DNA from: an uncultured Gammaproteobacteria bacterium
GTDB taxonomy: Bacteria; Pseudomonadota; Gammaproteobacteria; Pseudomonadales; Azotimanducaceae_A
Reading direction: 5' to 3'
Assembly (NCBI GenBank): GCA_913049565.1
Contig: CAJWZG010000081.1
Location: 1-10,347 of the forward strand
Length of the DNA: 10,347 nucleotides
Shown here piece by piece: positions 1-7,512 of this stretch. The position numbers and the translations under genes are program-made. Position 1 is the first letter of the stretch, and the number at the start of each line of letters is the position of its first letter. The notes under the pieces are model-generated. The model was given only the letters and a program-made list of their open reading frames with translations, was not told where the DNA came from and did no database searches.

Positions 1-2
1 TC

Positions 3-110
3 TCCCCAAAACCGGAAACTGTACAGGGTCCACTTGAGTTTGCGAAGTCGTTGTCAGGGGCTTTGTGGTCGAAGTTGTTGTCAAAGGGATGGGTGGTCGC
101 AGGCCGGTAG
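3..110 (+). CDS. Possible 3' end of an unidentified upstream gene (partial)
   Basis: An open frame runs in from the left edge and stops at TAG 108-110, giving 35 residues that end in GWVVAGR. It is in the same direction as the glycosyltransferase pair, lies about 42 bases before it, and uses similar TTG- and TCG-rich codons, which is why it is preferred. I recognise no family. A competing frame on the - strand starts at ATG 133-131 and stays open to the left edge; it would encode an Asp/Asn/His-rich N-terminus, but it has no evident Shine-Dalgarno sequence. Both readings are short enough to occur by chance, so this is only a tentative call. Confidence 0.25.
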   Translation, partial: SPKPETVQGPLEFAKSLSGALWSKLLSKGWVVAGR

Positions 111-152
111 TGTTTGCGGTAACCATGCCCCATCGTCACACTGCACGCTTGT

Positions 153-902
153 TTGTTGAGCGGTAGATTGCCCAGCGTGGCGTTGCATCGAAACCAATCG
201 GTTCTGTCAATTGTAATTCCTATCGCAGAGTCGTCATTGGCACTTTTGCCTTTGATAAAGGCTTTGGCGTTAGATGATTGCGAGATTCTCGTCGTTCAGG
301 CGATGGAAACGGGTAATGTCGCGCAGGTAGACGAGGTGCGTTCGAAGTGCCAGGCCTTGGGAGTAATTTGGCTCTATTCACCAGCATCTCGAGGAGGACA
401 AATCGCTCTTGGAGTCGATTACGCCTCTGCAAACTGGCTTTGGGTGTTGCATAGCGATAGCGCAGATCTAGAGCCAGCATTGTCTTATTTGCTGTGGCTC
501 GCGAAAAGCGGGCGCGTCGGGTGGGGCCGTTTTGATGTGCGCCTGATCGGTGCTCAACGAGGGCTTGCCTGGGTCGCCAAAGCCATGAATTGGCGCTCGA
601 GAATCCGGCGGATCTGCACCGGAGATCAAGGCATGTTCTTTCATCATTCGTTGCTGAGGCAAATCGGTGGTTTTCCTAATCAGCCACTGATGGAAGATAT
701 AGAGGTCAGCAAACGTTTGCGGGCTTACGGGGAATTTTTTGCGCCTCAAGTTGTGTTGAGCACCAATGGTAAACGCTGGGAGCAACACGGTGTTGTGCGG
801 ACGGTGGTAGCCATGTGGGGTTGGCGTCTGCGGTATTTTCTTGGCGTGCCTGCACGGCAATTGTTCGACGAATATTATGGTTCAGGCTCAAAAAACCCGT
901 GA
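153..902 (+). CDS. TIGR04283-type arsenosugar-associated glycosyltransferase (GT-A fold, GT2-like)
   Basis: This is a family 2-type glycosyltransferase with a GT-A fold, expected to transfer a sugar from a nucleotide donor in the cytoplasm. Residues from the TTG at 153: a beta strand LSIVIP (18-23) begins the nucleotide-binding fold; LHSDS (99-103) holds the metal-binding acidic motif, where most relatives have an HAD; WGRFDVRL (124-131), CTGDQ (155-159), GGFP (172-175), PLMEDIE (178-184) and KRWEQHG (207-213) are the family's characteristic blocks, followed by the hydrophobic C-terminal stretch MWGWRLRYFLG. The frame has no ATG. Candidate starts are TTG 153, 156 or 168, GTG 177 and TTG 183, and none has a strong Shine-Dalgarno sequence, so the N-terminus is uncertain by about ten residues. 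The gene overlaps the next one by 4 bases (GTGA). The arsenosugar role is known only from the family's usual neighbours and is not supported by any arsenic gene here. Confidence 0.88.
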   Translation: MLSGRLPSVALHRNQSVLSIVIPIAESSLALLPLIKALALDDCEILVVQAMETGNVAQVDEVRSKCQALGVIWLYSPASRGGQIALGVDYASANWLWVLHSDSADLEPALSYLLWLAKSGRVGWGRFDVRLIGAQRGLAWVAKAMNWRSRIRRICTGDQGMFFHHSLLRQIGGFPNQPLMEDIEVSKRLRAYGEFFAPQVVLSTNGKRWEQHGVVRTVVAMWGWRLRYFLGVPARQLFDEYYGSGSKNP

Positions 903-1525
903 AAACAGCCCTTATCCTATTCGCTAAGGCGCCTGTACCGGGTCACAGCAAAACCCGCCTGATCCCTGCACTGGGCGAAGAGGAGGCGGCTCGCGTGCAC
1001 GAACTTCTCGTCTTACGAACGCTGGATTCTGTAGCCAAGCTCTCTACAGACTCTGGCCTACTCGTCATACAGATGTGGGGGAGTGCACCCCATCCGAAGC
1101 TTGAACTGTGGTCGCGCCAATATGGGTGGCCGCTCAACATTCAACAGGGTGTGGACTTGGGTGAGCGCATGTCGCATGCCTTAACGAGTGTTTTGGAAGA
1201 GGGTGTGGATAAAGCTGTGCTAATCGGTTCCGATTGTCCGATGATTGACGCTCATTATGTCACCGAGGCGATTAACGCGCTGGACTCATCAGATGTTGTG
1301 CTTGGGCCTGCAGAGGATGGAGGTTATGTGTTAGTCGGATGCAGACGCGGGACGCCGAAGCTTTTTAATGGTATTGATTGGGGAACCGATCGCGTTCTAG
1401 AGCAAACCGTAGGGGCCGCCTCAGACGATCAACTCGGGCTCACGTTGTTAGACACCTTATGGGATGTTGATAGACCTGAGGACTGGGAGCGATTCTCCCT
1501 TCTGCTGGCTGCAGAAAAGGACTAG
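899..1525 (+). CDS. TIGR04282-type glycosyltransferase/nucleotidyltransferase (DUF2064)
   Basis: This 208-residue protein belongs to the DUF2064/TIGR04282 family, which has a GT-A-like nucleotidyltransferase fold related to CofC and MobA. Visible blocks are FAKAPVPGHSKTRL (8-21), a basic nucleotide-binding loop; QGVDLGERM (83-91); LIGSDCP (108-114), carrying the acidic metal-binding residue; GPAEDGGYVLVG (137-148), the most diagnostic block; and DVDRPEDW (189-196) near the end. The start is GTG 899-901, which overlaps the TGA of the preceding gene (GTGA) and puts the first strand directly at the N-terminus. A longer in-frame reading from 815 would only add 28 residues antedating the conserved fold. 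It is almost certainly translationally coupled to the upstream glycosyltransferase, with which it is usually paired. The exact substrate is unknown. Its TAG overlaps the convergent sufE stop. Confidence 0.9.
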   Translation: MKTALILFAKAPVPGHSKTRLIPALGEEEAARVHELLVLRTLDSVAKLSTDSGLLVIQMWGSAPHPKLELWSRQYGWPLNIQQGVDLGERMSHALTSVLEEGVDKAVLIGSDCPMIDAHYVTEAINALDSSDVVLGPAEDGGYVLVGCRRGTPKLFNGIDWGTDRVLEQTVGAASDDQLGLTLLDTLWDVDRPEDWERFSLLLAAEKD

Positions 1526-1938
1526 GCGAGCCCCGTAGCGATCTCTTTTATACGTGTCACCATGGCTCGTAGACCATTACCTCGGGTTACCGAAAGATGG
1601 GCGAGCAAATCCAGTTTCCCGAACACCCCTTCAATATCTAATTGCTGGATCTCGCGCGCTCCGCGACCGTTAACGATGATCAGTACAACGGCAATCAGAC
1701 CACGAACAATATGGGCGTCGCTATCAATCATAAATGTGACAATTTCCCCATCCAAATGATGGGTGAGCCAAACTTGGCTTTGACAACCGCTAATCAGGTG
1801 CGGTTCGATTTTGTCTGCAGTGCCAAGACCGGGAAGATCCTTGCCGAGGTCGATTATGAATCGATATTTATCCTCCCAGTCATCAAAGAAACCAAAAGTG
1901 TCGATTAACTCATCGAGAGTCATGCTTTGGCTCGCCAT
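1522..1938 (-). CDS. sufE: SufE, cysteine desulfurase sulfur acceptor
   Basis: SufE takes the persulfide sulfur from SufS and passes it to the SufBCD scaffold, stimulating desulfurase turnover. The 138-residue length matches the family. The N-terminal helix region (FGFFDDWEDKYRFIIDLG, 15-32) and the active-site segment ISGCQSQVW (49-57) are typical; C52 is the expected sulfur acceptor. RGLIAVVLIIVNG corresponds to the family's conserved RGL helix. The start ATG (1938-1936) overlaps the sufT stop in a TAATG arrangement and has no clear Shine-Dalgarno sequence, so it probably relies on coupling. It is the last gene of the operon, separated from sufS by two genes, whereas in E. coli sufE directly follows sufS. 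Its stop (CTA on the + strand, 1522-1524) overlaps the TAG of the convergent glycosyltransferase gene, leaving no room for a terminator. Confidence 0.95.
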   Translation of the reverse strand: MASQSMTLDELIDTFGFFDDWEDKYRFIIDLGKDLPGLGTADKIEPHLISGCQSQVWLTHHLDGEIVTFMIDSDAHIVRGLIAVVLIIVNGRGAREIQQLDIEGVFGKLDLLAHLSVTRGNGLRAMVTRIKEIATGLA

Positions 1939-2465
1939 TAAAAGACACCGAGTTCGAGCTGCGCTTCGTCGCTCATCATCTCTCGAGACCAGGGTGGATC
2001 GAATACTAAGGTCACCTCTACTTCGGTGAGATTGGGCACTTGCCTAACGCGGTCTTTCACTTCCTCAATCAATACGGGGCCCATGCCGCATCCGGGGGCG
2101 GTCAAGGTCATAGCGATAAGGGCCATTGTACCCTCGATACTGACTGAGTAGATTAGTCCTAGATCAGCAATATTGACGGGTATTTCCGGGTCATAAACCG
2201 ATCGCAGTGCATGCCAAACATGAGCTTCGTCGATTGCAGCCGGGGTGTCACTTACGTCAAAGGCTAAAGGAGCGACAGATAGGCCTATCGCATCGGCGTC
2301 GGCTCCTGCGATGCGGGCCATGTTCCCATTGACCACGACAGTAAAACTTCCCCCTAGTGTTTGGGTGAGCGTAATAAATGCGCCAGCCGGGATTGTAATG
2401 GGGTCACCAGTGGGAACCAGACGCCCGGGACAATCTCGGGTTGTCGTGACAATACGTCTTTCCAC
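1938..2465 (-). CDS. sufT: SufT, DUF59/MIP18-type Fe-S maturation factor (long form)
   Basis: SufT is an auxiliary factor in Fe-S protein maturation, and is often encoded with suf genes. The 175-residue protein has the long form: an N-terminal extension of about 80 residues, then a DUF59 domain. Diagnostic motifs are YDPEIPVNIADLGLIYS (91-107), MTLTAPGCGMGPVL (119-132) with the conserved C126, and FDPPWSREMMSDEAQLELG (155-173). The C-terminal signature distinguishes SufT from PaaD and ApbC/Mrp N-domains. The start is GTG 2465-2463, only 3 bases after the stop of the A-type carrier gene, with a weak GAG about 7 bases upstream inside that gene. Its stop overlaps the sufE ATG. Its biochemical role is less settled than that of the other Suf proteins. 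Confidence 0.93.
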   Translation of the reverse strand: MERRIVTTTRDCPGRLVPTGDPITIPAGAFITLTQTLGGSFTVVVNGNMARIAGADADAIGLSVAPLAFDVSDTPAAIDEAHVWHALRSVYDPEIPVNIADLGLIYSVSIEGTMALIAMTLTAPGCGMGPVLIEEVKDRVRQVPNLTEVEVTLVFDPPWSREMMSDEAQLELGVF

Positions 2466-2468
2466 GAG

Positions 2469-2867
2469 TTAGCTCGTTTGTGTCGCGTCAGTAGCAAGGT
2501 CTGAGGCTATACCAGTGGGTGTATCGGCTTCATCTGTCAACGCAAAGCTCTCGCCGCAGCCGCAATAACTAGAGGCATTAGAGTTCTTAAAGATCAGCGC
2601 AGAGTTAAGCCCTTGAGTAACCATATCGATCTCGGTGCCGTCAATCAGTGGTAGGTCTTTCTCTTTAATGCAAACGGTAACCACTTCACTGACCGCCACT
2701 AAATGATCGTCGGATTCTGAGTCTTCTAAAAAATCCAGCGTGTACATAAAACCATTGCAGCCGCTTTCTTTAACCCCAAGGCGTAAGTATTTGCTTTGAG
2801 TCTGTTCTACTTGAGCGCGGATATGCGCCTGGGCGGGTTCGGAAACAGAAATATACGGTGTTGTCAT
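2469..2867 (-). CDS. sufA: A-type Fe-S carrier protein (SufA/IscA family) with C-terminal extension
   Basis: A-type carriers bind an Fe-S cluster and hand it to apoproteins. Three conserved cysteines are present: C37 in ESGCNGF and C102/C104 in YCGCGESF. The core ends near residue 108, the usual family length, but the protein continues for about 24 residues (109-132) of Ala/Thr/Asp-rich, acidic, probably disordered sequence. No frameshift is evident, because the tail ends in TAA 3 bases before sufT. The start is ATG 2867-2865, with only a weak GAG upstream. It follows sufS after a 37-base gap holding a hairpin. Sequence alone does not separate SufA, IscA and ErpA; the SufA name rests on operon membership. 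Confidence 0.93.
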   Translation of the reverse strand: MTTPYISVSEPAQAHIRAQVEQTQSKYLRLGVKESGCNGFMYTLDFLEDSESDDHLVAVSEVVTVCIKEKDLPLIDGTEIDMVTQGLNSALIFKNSNASSYCGCGESFALTDEADTPTGIASDLATDATQTS

Positions 2868-2880
2868 AAGTTTGATCTCG

Positions 2881-2902
2881 CGGCTTCTGCCGGTGAAAGC
2901 CG
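2881..2902 (-). promoter_or_regulatory. Hairpin in the sufS-sufA intergenic gap
   Basis: In the suf transcript this reads CGGCTT, a 10-base loop, then AAGCCG, a perfect 6-bp stem, located 2 bases after the sufS stop and 13 bases before the carrier start. No U-run follows in the operon direction, so it is not a standard intrinsic terminator there. It could protect a processed 3' end or attenuate expression of the distal genes. On the + strand the stem is followed by TTTT. Function is inferred only from position. Confidence 0.4.
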
Positions 2903-2904
2903 TT

Positions 2905-4104
2905 TTAAAGAAAAGTAGCCGCCTTTTCCACTCCCCTCAGTAGGGCGGTAACGTCTGCGTCGTTGTTGTAAAGGCTGAATGAGGCGCGCACGGTTCCGGG
3001 AATACCAAGCCTCGTCATCAAGGGCATGTTGCAATGGTGCCCGCAGCGCACTGCGATTCCCTGCTGATCAAGTAATGTGCCCACGTCGTTGGGGTGTCCA
3101 TGCTCGAGTAAAAAAGAGATTGCAGAAGCACGCTTTCGGGGCTCTCCGATCACTCGAAGCCCGGGGATCTGTTTTAGGCCGGACAGTGCCTTCGTCACTA
3201 ATGCCTCTTCCTCCTGAATCAGCTTACTTATGGGTAATGACGCGATATAATCAAAAGCGGCGCCAAGCCCAACGCATCCCGCGATATTCGGCGTACCTGC
3301 TTCAAAACGAAACGGCGCCTGCTGATAGGTACTGGTCTCAATGGTAACTTGGTCGATCATCTCACCGCCGCCTTGCCAAGGCGGCAGTGCATTTAGCAGC
3401 TCGAGCCGACCGTACAAAATACCAATACCGGTTGGTGCAAACATTTTGTGACCGGAAAAAACATAGAAATCGCAGTCGAGGCCCTGTACGTCGATGTTTC
3501 TGTGCAGTACGGCTTGAGCGCCATCGACGAGGGTTAGCGCGCCAGCATCTTTGGCGCGTTCCACCAAGGTTTCCACGGGATTGATTGAGCCCAGCCCGTT
3601 GCTGATGTGACTGATCGCCAAAACAGCAGTGTTCGTCGTGATCAGTTTCGCAGCACTTTCAAGGTCGAGATCGCCATTTTCTGTTATGTCGATCGCTTTA
3701 ATGTTTGCTCCCGTGCGCTGGGCAAGCTGCTGCCACGGTACGATATTAGAGTGGTGTTCTAGTTGGCTTATGACGATGTCTTGACCCGGCTTCACTCTCC
3801 CTTGAAGCACTTGGGCCACCAAGTTGATGCCTTCGGTAGTGCCTCGGGTAAAAATAATCGACTCTCGTTCTGCCGCGTTGACGAAGGCTTGAGCTTTGTC
3901 GCGGCAACCTTCAAGCAGTTGGGTGGCTTCTTCCGCAAGTTCGTGAGCGGCGCGATGGACATTGGCGTTATGCTTTCGGTAGTAACCTTCAATCGCGTCG
4001 ATGACTTGCCGCGGTTTTTGCGTAGTGGCGCCGTTGTCTAGGTAGACCAAGGGCTTGCCTCGGCTACTGCGCTGCAAAATCGGAAAATCGTCACGAATGC
4101 TCAT
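2905..4104 (-). CDS. sufS: SufS, group II cysteine desulfurase (PLP-dependent)
   Basis: SufS converts L-cysteine to L-alanine and a protein-bound persulfide, the sulfur source for cluster assembly. The 399-residue protein is a fold-type I aminotransferase-like enzyme. Visible features: YLDNGATTQKP near residue 21; QLEHHSNIVPW around 114-124; VDGAQAVLH (193-201), which contacts PLP; SGHKMFAPTG (217-226) with PLP lysine K220; and RCGHHCNMPL (353-362) with catalytic C358. The short GHHC loop without the IscS-type insertion marks the SufS/CsdA class that needs SufE. The start is ATG 4104-4102, overlapping the sufD TGA as ATGA; a longer in-frame reading up to 4170 would lie inside sufD and precede the conserved N-terminus MSIRDDFPIL. 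C354, just before GHH, is an extra cysteine close to the active site. Confidence 0.96.
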   Translation of the reverse strand: MSIRDDFPILQRSSRGKPLVYLDNGATTQKPRQVIDAIEGYYRKHNANVHRAAHELAEEATQLLEGCRDKAQAFVNAAERESIIFTRGTTEGINLVAQVLQGRVKPGQDIVISQLEHHSNIVPWQQLAQRTGANIKAIDITENGDLDLESAAKLITTNTAVLAISHISNGLGSINPVETLVERAKDAGALTLVDGAQAVLHRNIDVQGLDCDFYVFSGHKMFAPTGIGILYGRLELLNALPPWQGGGEMIDQVTIETSTYQQAPFRFEAGTPNIAGCVGLGAAFDYIASLPISKLIQEEEALVTKALSGLKQIPGLRVIGEPRKRASAISFLLEHGHPNDVGTLLDQQGIAVRCGHHCNMPLMTRLGIPGTVRASFSLYNNDADVTALLRGVEKAATFL

Positions 4105-5210
4105 GTGCCTGCTCTCATGTCGCCTAACATAGCCTGTAGCGCTTGCGCAGCAAGTGGGCCGCCTATGCATTGACGCAAAAAACTCTGGCTAAGTAACCCT
4201 TCCGCTGCTTTTTGATCGATACCGCGACTAGTCAGATAAAAAAGCGCCTCCCGCGAAAGTGCGCCGACTGTCGCGCCATGCGAGCAGCTCACATCATCGG
4301 TATAGATTTCCAGCTCAGGCTTGGTGTTGATCGTTGCATCATCGCCCATGCCGAGGTTTTTGTTCGATAATTGGGCATCTGTTCCGCTGGCACCCTCATG
4401 AATATGGATGCGTCCATTGAAGGTGCACTTGCCGCCGTTGGCGACAATGTTGTGAATAGTTTGTTTGCTCCGTCCTCTGGGTTGGCGATGCTCTATTGTG
4501 ATCTGTTGATCTAAGGCTGTTTTTCCTTCGACCATACCTGCCGATAAGAGGGTGGCTTCAGCCCCTTGTCCATCCATCACGACATGGATGTCTTGTCGCC
4601 GTGATCCACAACCCAAAGCGTGATTGTTGAGATGATAGCTGGCTGATGATTGCAATCTGACGTTCAGATAGTGCCAATTCGCGGGTGCATAATTGACTGC
4701 ATTACGCGAATGAGAAACCTGTGCATTGGCAGCGATGTCGATCCACACAGTCTGTTGCGAACTATCGTCTCCCTCTACGACTTCAATCAACGTCAGTGAG
4801 GCATTTGCCGCGACGCGAACGATGACGGGTAGGGTGCTTGATTGGTGAACGATCATTACCGGCTCTGTAGTGGGCTGCGTTATCTCCAACGTCAAGGCTT
4901 CGCCGGCATAGCAGAGCCGTGCGATGGCTTCTGGGGCCTGCTGCAAATCCATGCCGGGCAGGGGCGTGGAGATAGGGACCAGACGCGAACCGACACCGGG
5001 CTGATCAAGGCCGCTGATTTGTGGCTTGCTGGTATTTACGGCCGTTTGCTCAAGAAAGGCGTCAGCTTTGGTGTATTTCCATCGTTCTCGATGTGCCGGG
5101 CTATTTAGTGCATCCGCTAAGCTTTGATCAAAGGCGCCGCTGGGCGCGCCAAGGCCGATCGAGAATTCTTCTGGCACCGCCAGTGTTGTCGGTAAGGCTA
5201 GGTTAGCCAT
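4101..5210 (-). CDS. sufD: SufD, SufBC2D scaffold subunit
   Basis: SufD is the SufB paralogue that completes the SufBC2D scaffold. The 369-residue protein has a variable N-terminal helical region (RERWKYTKADAFLEQ, 41-55), a central right-handed beta-helix region, and a conserved C-terminal block. NKNLGMGDDATINTKPELEIY (283-303) and CSHGATVGALSREALFYLTSRGI (309-331) are typical; H311 corresponds to the histidine at the SufB-SufD interface implicated in cluster formation in E. coli. The start is ATG 5210-5208, which overlaps the end of sufC by 13 bases and has an AAAGG Shine-Dalgarno about 6 bases upstream within sufC. Its stop overlaps the sufS start. Confidence 0.95.
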   Translation of the reverse strand: MANLALPTTLAVPEEFSIGLGAPSGAFDQSLADALNSPAHRERWKYTKADAFLEQTAVNTSKPQISGLDQPGVGSRLVPISTPLPGMDLQQAPEAIARLCYAGEALTLEITQPTTEPVMIVHQSSTLPVIVRVAANASLTLIEVVEGDDSSQQTVWIDIAANAQVSHSRNAVNYAPANWHYLNVRLQSSASYHLNNHALGCGSRRQDIHVVMDGQGAEATLLSAGMVEGKTALDQQITIEHRQPRGRSKQTIHNIVANGGKCTFNGRIHIHEGASGTDAQLSNKNLGMGDDATINTKPELEIYTDDVSCSHGATVGALSREALFYLTSRGIDQKAAEGLLSQSFLRQCIGGPLAAQALQAMLGDMRAGT

Positions 5211-5953
5211 GCATAGCCTTTGGCTTCGAGCTCAAGCGCTAAGCCTTTGTCACCAGACTCAATAATTTGGCCATTGGAAAGTACATGAACGTAGTCGGGC
5301 ACAATGTAATCAAGTAGACGTTGATAGTGTGTAATCAGTATGACTCCATTGCTCTGGTTTCGGTATCGATTTACGCCATCAGCAACAATCTTGAGAGCAT
5401 CAATGTCCAGTCCAGAATCGGTTTCATCGAGCAAGGCAAGCTTCGGGTTCAAGAGCAGAAGCTGCATAATCTCGTTGCGTTTTTTCTCACCGCCACTGAA
5501 ACCTTCGTTAACACCGCGCTTCAAAAATGCCGGGTCTAGATCGAGGGATCCGGCCAGTTCTCTAACTTGACGCATAAAGCTGGCGGTGTGCGGTTGTTCT
5601 TCGCCGCGTGCGCGTGCGAGTGAGTCGATGCTAGCCTTCAAGAACTCCATGTTGCTGACGCCCGGGATCTCGACTGGATACTGAAAGGCCAAGAAAAGAC
5701 CAATTTGAGCCCGTTCAAAAGGCTCGAGTTCGAGCAGGTCTGCATCTTCGAGTGAAGCGCCACCGTCATCTACCGCATAGCCGGGGCGGCCTGATAGGAC
5801 ATTGGCTAAGGTAGATTTACCAGACCCATTAGGGCCCATTATCGCGTGAACCTCCCCGGCTTTCACCGTCAGGTTCAACCCTTTGAGAATAGGTTGGGGG
5901 CCGTCATCAGTAGCGACGCTGGCGTGCAAGTTTGATACCTCAAGTAGGTTCAT
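5198..5953 (-). CDS. sufC: SufC, ABC-type ATPase of the SUF scaffold
   Basis: SufC is the cytosolic ABC ATPase that drives conformational change in SufBC2D; it is not a transporter component. The 251-residue sequence has Walker [10 protein letters not shown] (40-48), the Q-loop glutamine Q91 in [12 protein letters not shown] signature [10 protein letters not shown] (152-161), Walker B with [12 protein letters not shown] (172-183) including catalytic E177, and switch histidine H209 in LITHYQ. The FSGGEKKR signature and DETDSGLD are SufC-specific variants. The start ATG overlaps the sufB TGA (ATGA), and the 3' end overlaps sufD by 13 bases, so sufB, sufC and sufD are tightly coupled. Confidence 0.97.
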   Translation of the reverse strand: MNLLEVSNLHASVATDDGPQPILKGLNLTVKAGEVHAIMGPNGSGKSTLANVLSGRPGYAVDDGGASLEDADLLELEPFERAQIGLFLAFQYPVEIPGVSNMEFLKASIDSLARARGEEQPHTASFMRQVRELAGSLDLDPAFLKRGVNEGFSGGEKKRNEIMQLLLLNPKLALLDETDSGLDIDALKIVADGVNRYRNQSNGVILITHYQRLLDYIVPDYVHVLSNGQIIESGDKGLALELEAKGYAWLT

Positions 5954-7443
5954 CCGACTGCGCCTTCAAGACTGACTTCCAATAGCTTTCCTGCTTCCAC
6001 CGCAAATTCCATGGGTAGCTCTCGGAACACTTCTTTACAAAAGCCATTCACAATCATGCTCACTGCTTGTTCGGTCTCAATGCCGCGTTGTTGGCAGGCG
6101 AAGAGTTGGTCATCGCTGACCTTGGACGTGCTAGCTTCATGCTCGATTGTAGATGAGTTGTTCTTATTTTCGATGTACGGGAAGGTATGGGCTCCACACC
6201 GATCACCGATAAGTAGGGAATCACATTGAGTAAAGTTGCGGGCGTTGTGAGCCGCAGGCGAAATGCGAACCAAGCCCCGATAACAGTTCTCGCTGCCGCC
6301 TGCACTGATGCCTTTAGAAACGATAGTGCTTCTCGTGTTTTTGCCCATATGAATCATTTTGGTGCCGGTATCGGCCTGCTGGCGGTTGTTGGTCAAAGCG
6401 ACCGAGTAAAATTCGCCTACTGAGTCATCGCCGCGCAGTACAACGCTTGGGTATTTCCAAGTAATCGCTGAGCCGGTCTCCACTTGGGTCCATGAAATTT
6501 TGGCGCGAGGGCCAGCGCAGACGCCACGTTTGGTGACAAAATTGTAGATGCCGCCTTTGCCGTTCTCATCTCCGGGGTACCAGTTTTGAACGGTAGAGTA
6601 TTTGATTTCTGCGTCACCGAGCGCCACCAGCTCGACAACTGCAGCGTGTAGCTGATTTTCATCTCGCATTGGTGCGGTGCAGCCTTCGAGGTAACTGACG
6701 TGCGAGCCTTCGTCGGCAATGATTAACGTCCGTTCGAACTGCCCGGTGTTTCGTTCGTTGATTCGAAAGTAGGTCGACAGCTCCATTGGGCAGCGCACGC
6801 CCTTGGGTATGTAAACGAAAGAACCGTCACTAAAGACCGCAGAGTTTAATCCGGCATAGTAATTGTCTCGTTGAGGGATAACCGAGCCCAAATACTTTTG
6901 CACCAGTTCTGGGTGACTGTGCACGGCCTCTGAGATCGGGCAGAAAATAACACCCGCCTCGGCCAAGGTTTCTTTGAACGTGGTCGCGATAGAGACGCTA
7001 TCGAAAACGACATCTACTGCAACGTTGGGGCCGGCAGGTGTGCCGATAGCCGCAGGGTCGGGAACGACGCCTGCAAGAGCTGCCTGTTCGTGTAGAGGGA
7101 TCCCCAGTTTTTCATAGGTTCTCAGCAATTCCGGGTCTACCTCATCTAGCGAGCGTGGCCCGTCGCTTTGACTCTTGGGCGCCGAGTAGTAAGAGATCGC
7201 TTGGAAGTCGATGGGCGGGTAATGCACGTGAGCCCAATTGGGTTCGCGCATTTCCTGCCACTTTGCAAAAGCATCCAATCGCCACTGCGTCAGCCATTCA
7301 GGCTCACCCTTGCGCGCAGAAATGTAGCGTACGACGGATTCGTCCAGACCCGGAGGCAATGTTTCTGACTCGACGTCAGTTACGAAGCCAGCGTGGTATT
7401 CGCTACTGGCCTCGACTAGGTCATCGACATTGGCTTTAGACAC
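5950..7443 (-). CDS. sufB: SufB, Fe-S cluster scaffold subunit
   Basis: SufB is the central scaffold on which the cluster is built within SufBC2D. At 497 residues it is close to the E. coli protein. Landmarks are [19 protein letters not shown] (163-181), [15 protein letters not shown] (215-229), SYLEGCTAP (250-258) with C255, matching the sulfur-accepting cysteine C254 of E. coli, and [16 protein letters not shown] (413-428) with C416, followed by IEHEA (433-437), which contributes cluster ligands. The C-terminus [17 protein letters not shown] is typical. The start is GTG 7443-7441, supported by a strong AGGAG (7453-7449) with a 5-base spacer and by a promoter about 70 bases upstream. It is the first gene of the operon; no iscR or sufR gene precedes it. 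Confidence 0.97.
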   Translation of the reverse strand: MSKANVDDLVEASSEYHAGFVTDVESETLPPGLDESVVRYISARKGEPEWLTQWRLDAFAKWQEMREPNWAHVHYPPIDFQAISYYSAPKSQSDGPRSLDEVDPELLRTYEKLGIPLHEQAALAGVVPDPAAIGTPAGPNVAVDVVFDSVSIATTFKETLAEAGVIFCPISEAVHSHPELVQKYLGSVIPQRDNYYAGLNSAVFSDGSFVYIPKGVRCPMELSTYFRINERNTGQFERTLIIADEGSHVSYLEGCTAPMRDENQLHAAVVELVALGDAEIKYSTVQNWYPGDENGKGGIYNFVTKRGVCAGPRAKISWTQVETGSAITWKYPSVVLRGDDSVGEFYSVALTNNRQQADTGTKMIHMGKNTRSTIVSKGISAGGSENCYRGLVRISPAAHNARNFTQCDSLLIGDRCGAHTFPYIENKNNSSTIEHEASTSKVSDDQLFACQQRGIETEQAVSMIVNGFCKEVFRELPMEFAVEAGKLLEVSLEGAVG

Positions 7444-7448
7444 TAGGT

Positions 7449-7453
7449 CTCCT
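7449..7453 (-). promoter_or_regulatory. Shine-Dalgarno AGGAG fixing the sufB GTG start
   Basis: Read on the - strand, AGGAG is followed by the spacer ACCTA and then GTG at 7443. This is the best ribosome binding site in the operon, and it decides for the GTG start over any internal ATG. Confidence 0.8.
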
Positions 7454-7464
7454 GATTTTGTAAT

Positions 7465-7490
7465 TCGCTGTTACGTGATTGAGGCAGCGA
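7465..7490 (-). promoter_or_regulatory. Small hairpin in the suf leader
   Basis: In the leader RNA, TCGCTG (7490-7485) can pair perfectly with CAGCGA (7470-7465) across a 14-base loop, ending about 11 bases upstream of the Shine-Dalgarno. A 6-bp stem of this kind occurs often by chance. It is recorded because it lies between the predicted transcription start and the ribosome binding site. Confidence 0.2.
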
Positions 7491-7512
7491 TGCGGAACGT
7501 TAAGGGACGAGA

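Noticed and set aside
1..133. Open frame on the - strand from ATG 133 to the left edge
   Set aside because: It has no ribosome binding site and is too short to judge; its Asp/Asn/His-rich sequence partly reflects the tandem repeat. It is kept only as an alternative to the + strand partial gene.
468..860. 130-residue open frame on the - strand
   Set aside because: It is antisense to the well-supported glycosyltransferase and shows no recognisable domain.
815..898. 28-residue upstream extension of the TIGR04282-type gene
   Set aside because: It lies inside the preceding gene; GTG 899 places the conserved first strand at the N-terminus and gives a GTGA overlap.
4105..4170. Upstream in-frame extension of sufS
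   Set aside because: It lies inside sufD, has no family similarity, and the ATG at 4104 gives an ATGA overlap and the expected N-terminus.
6417..6719. 100-residue open frame on the - strand within sufB
   Set aside because: It is an out-of-frame shadow of sufB with no domain.
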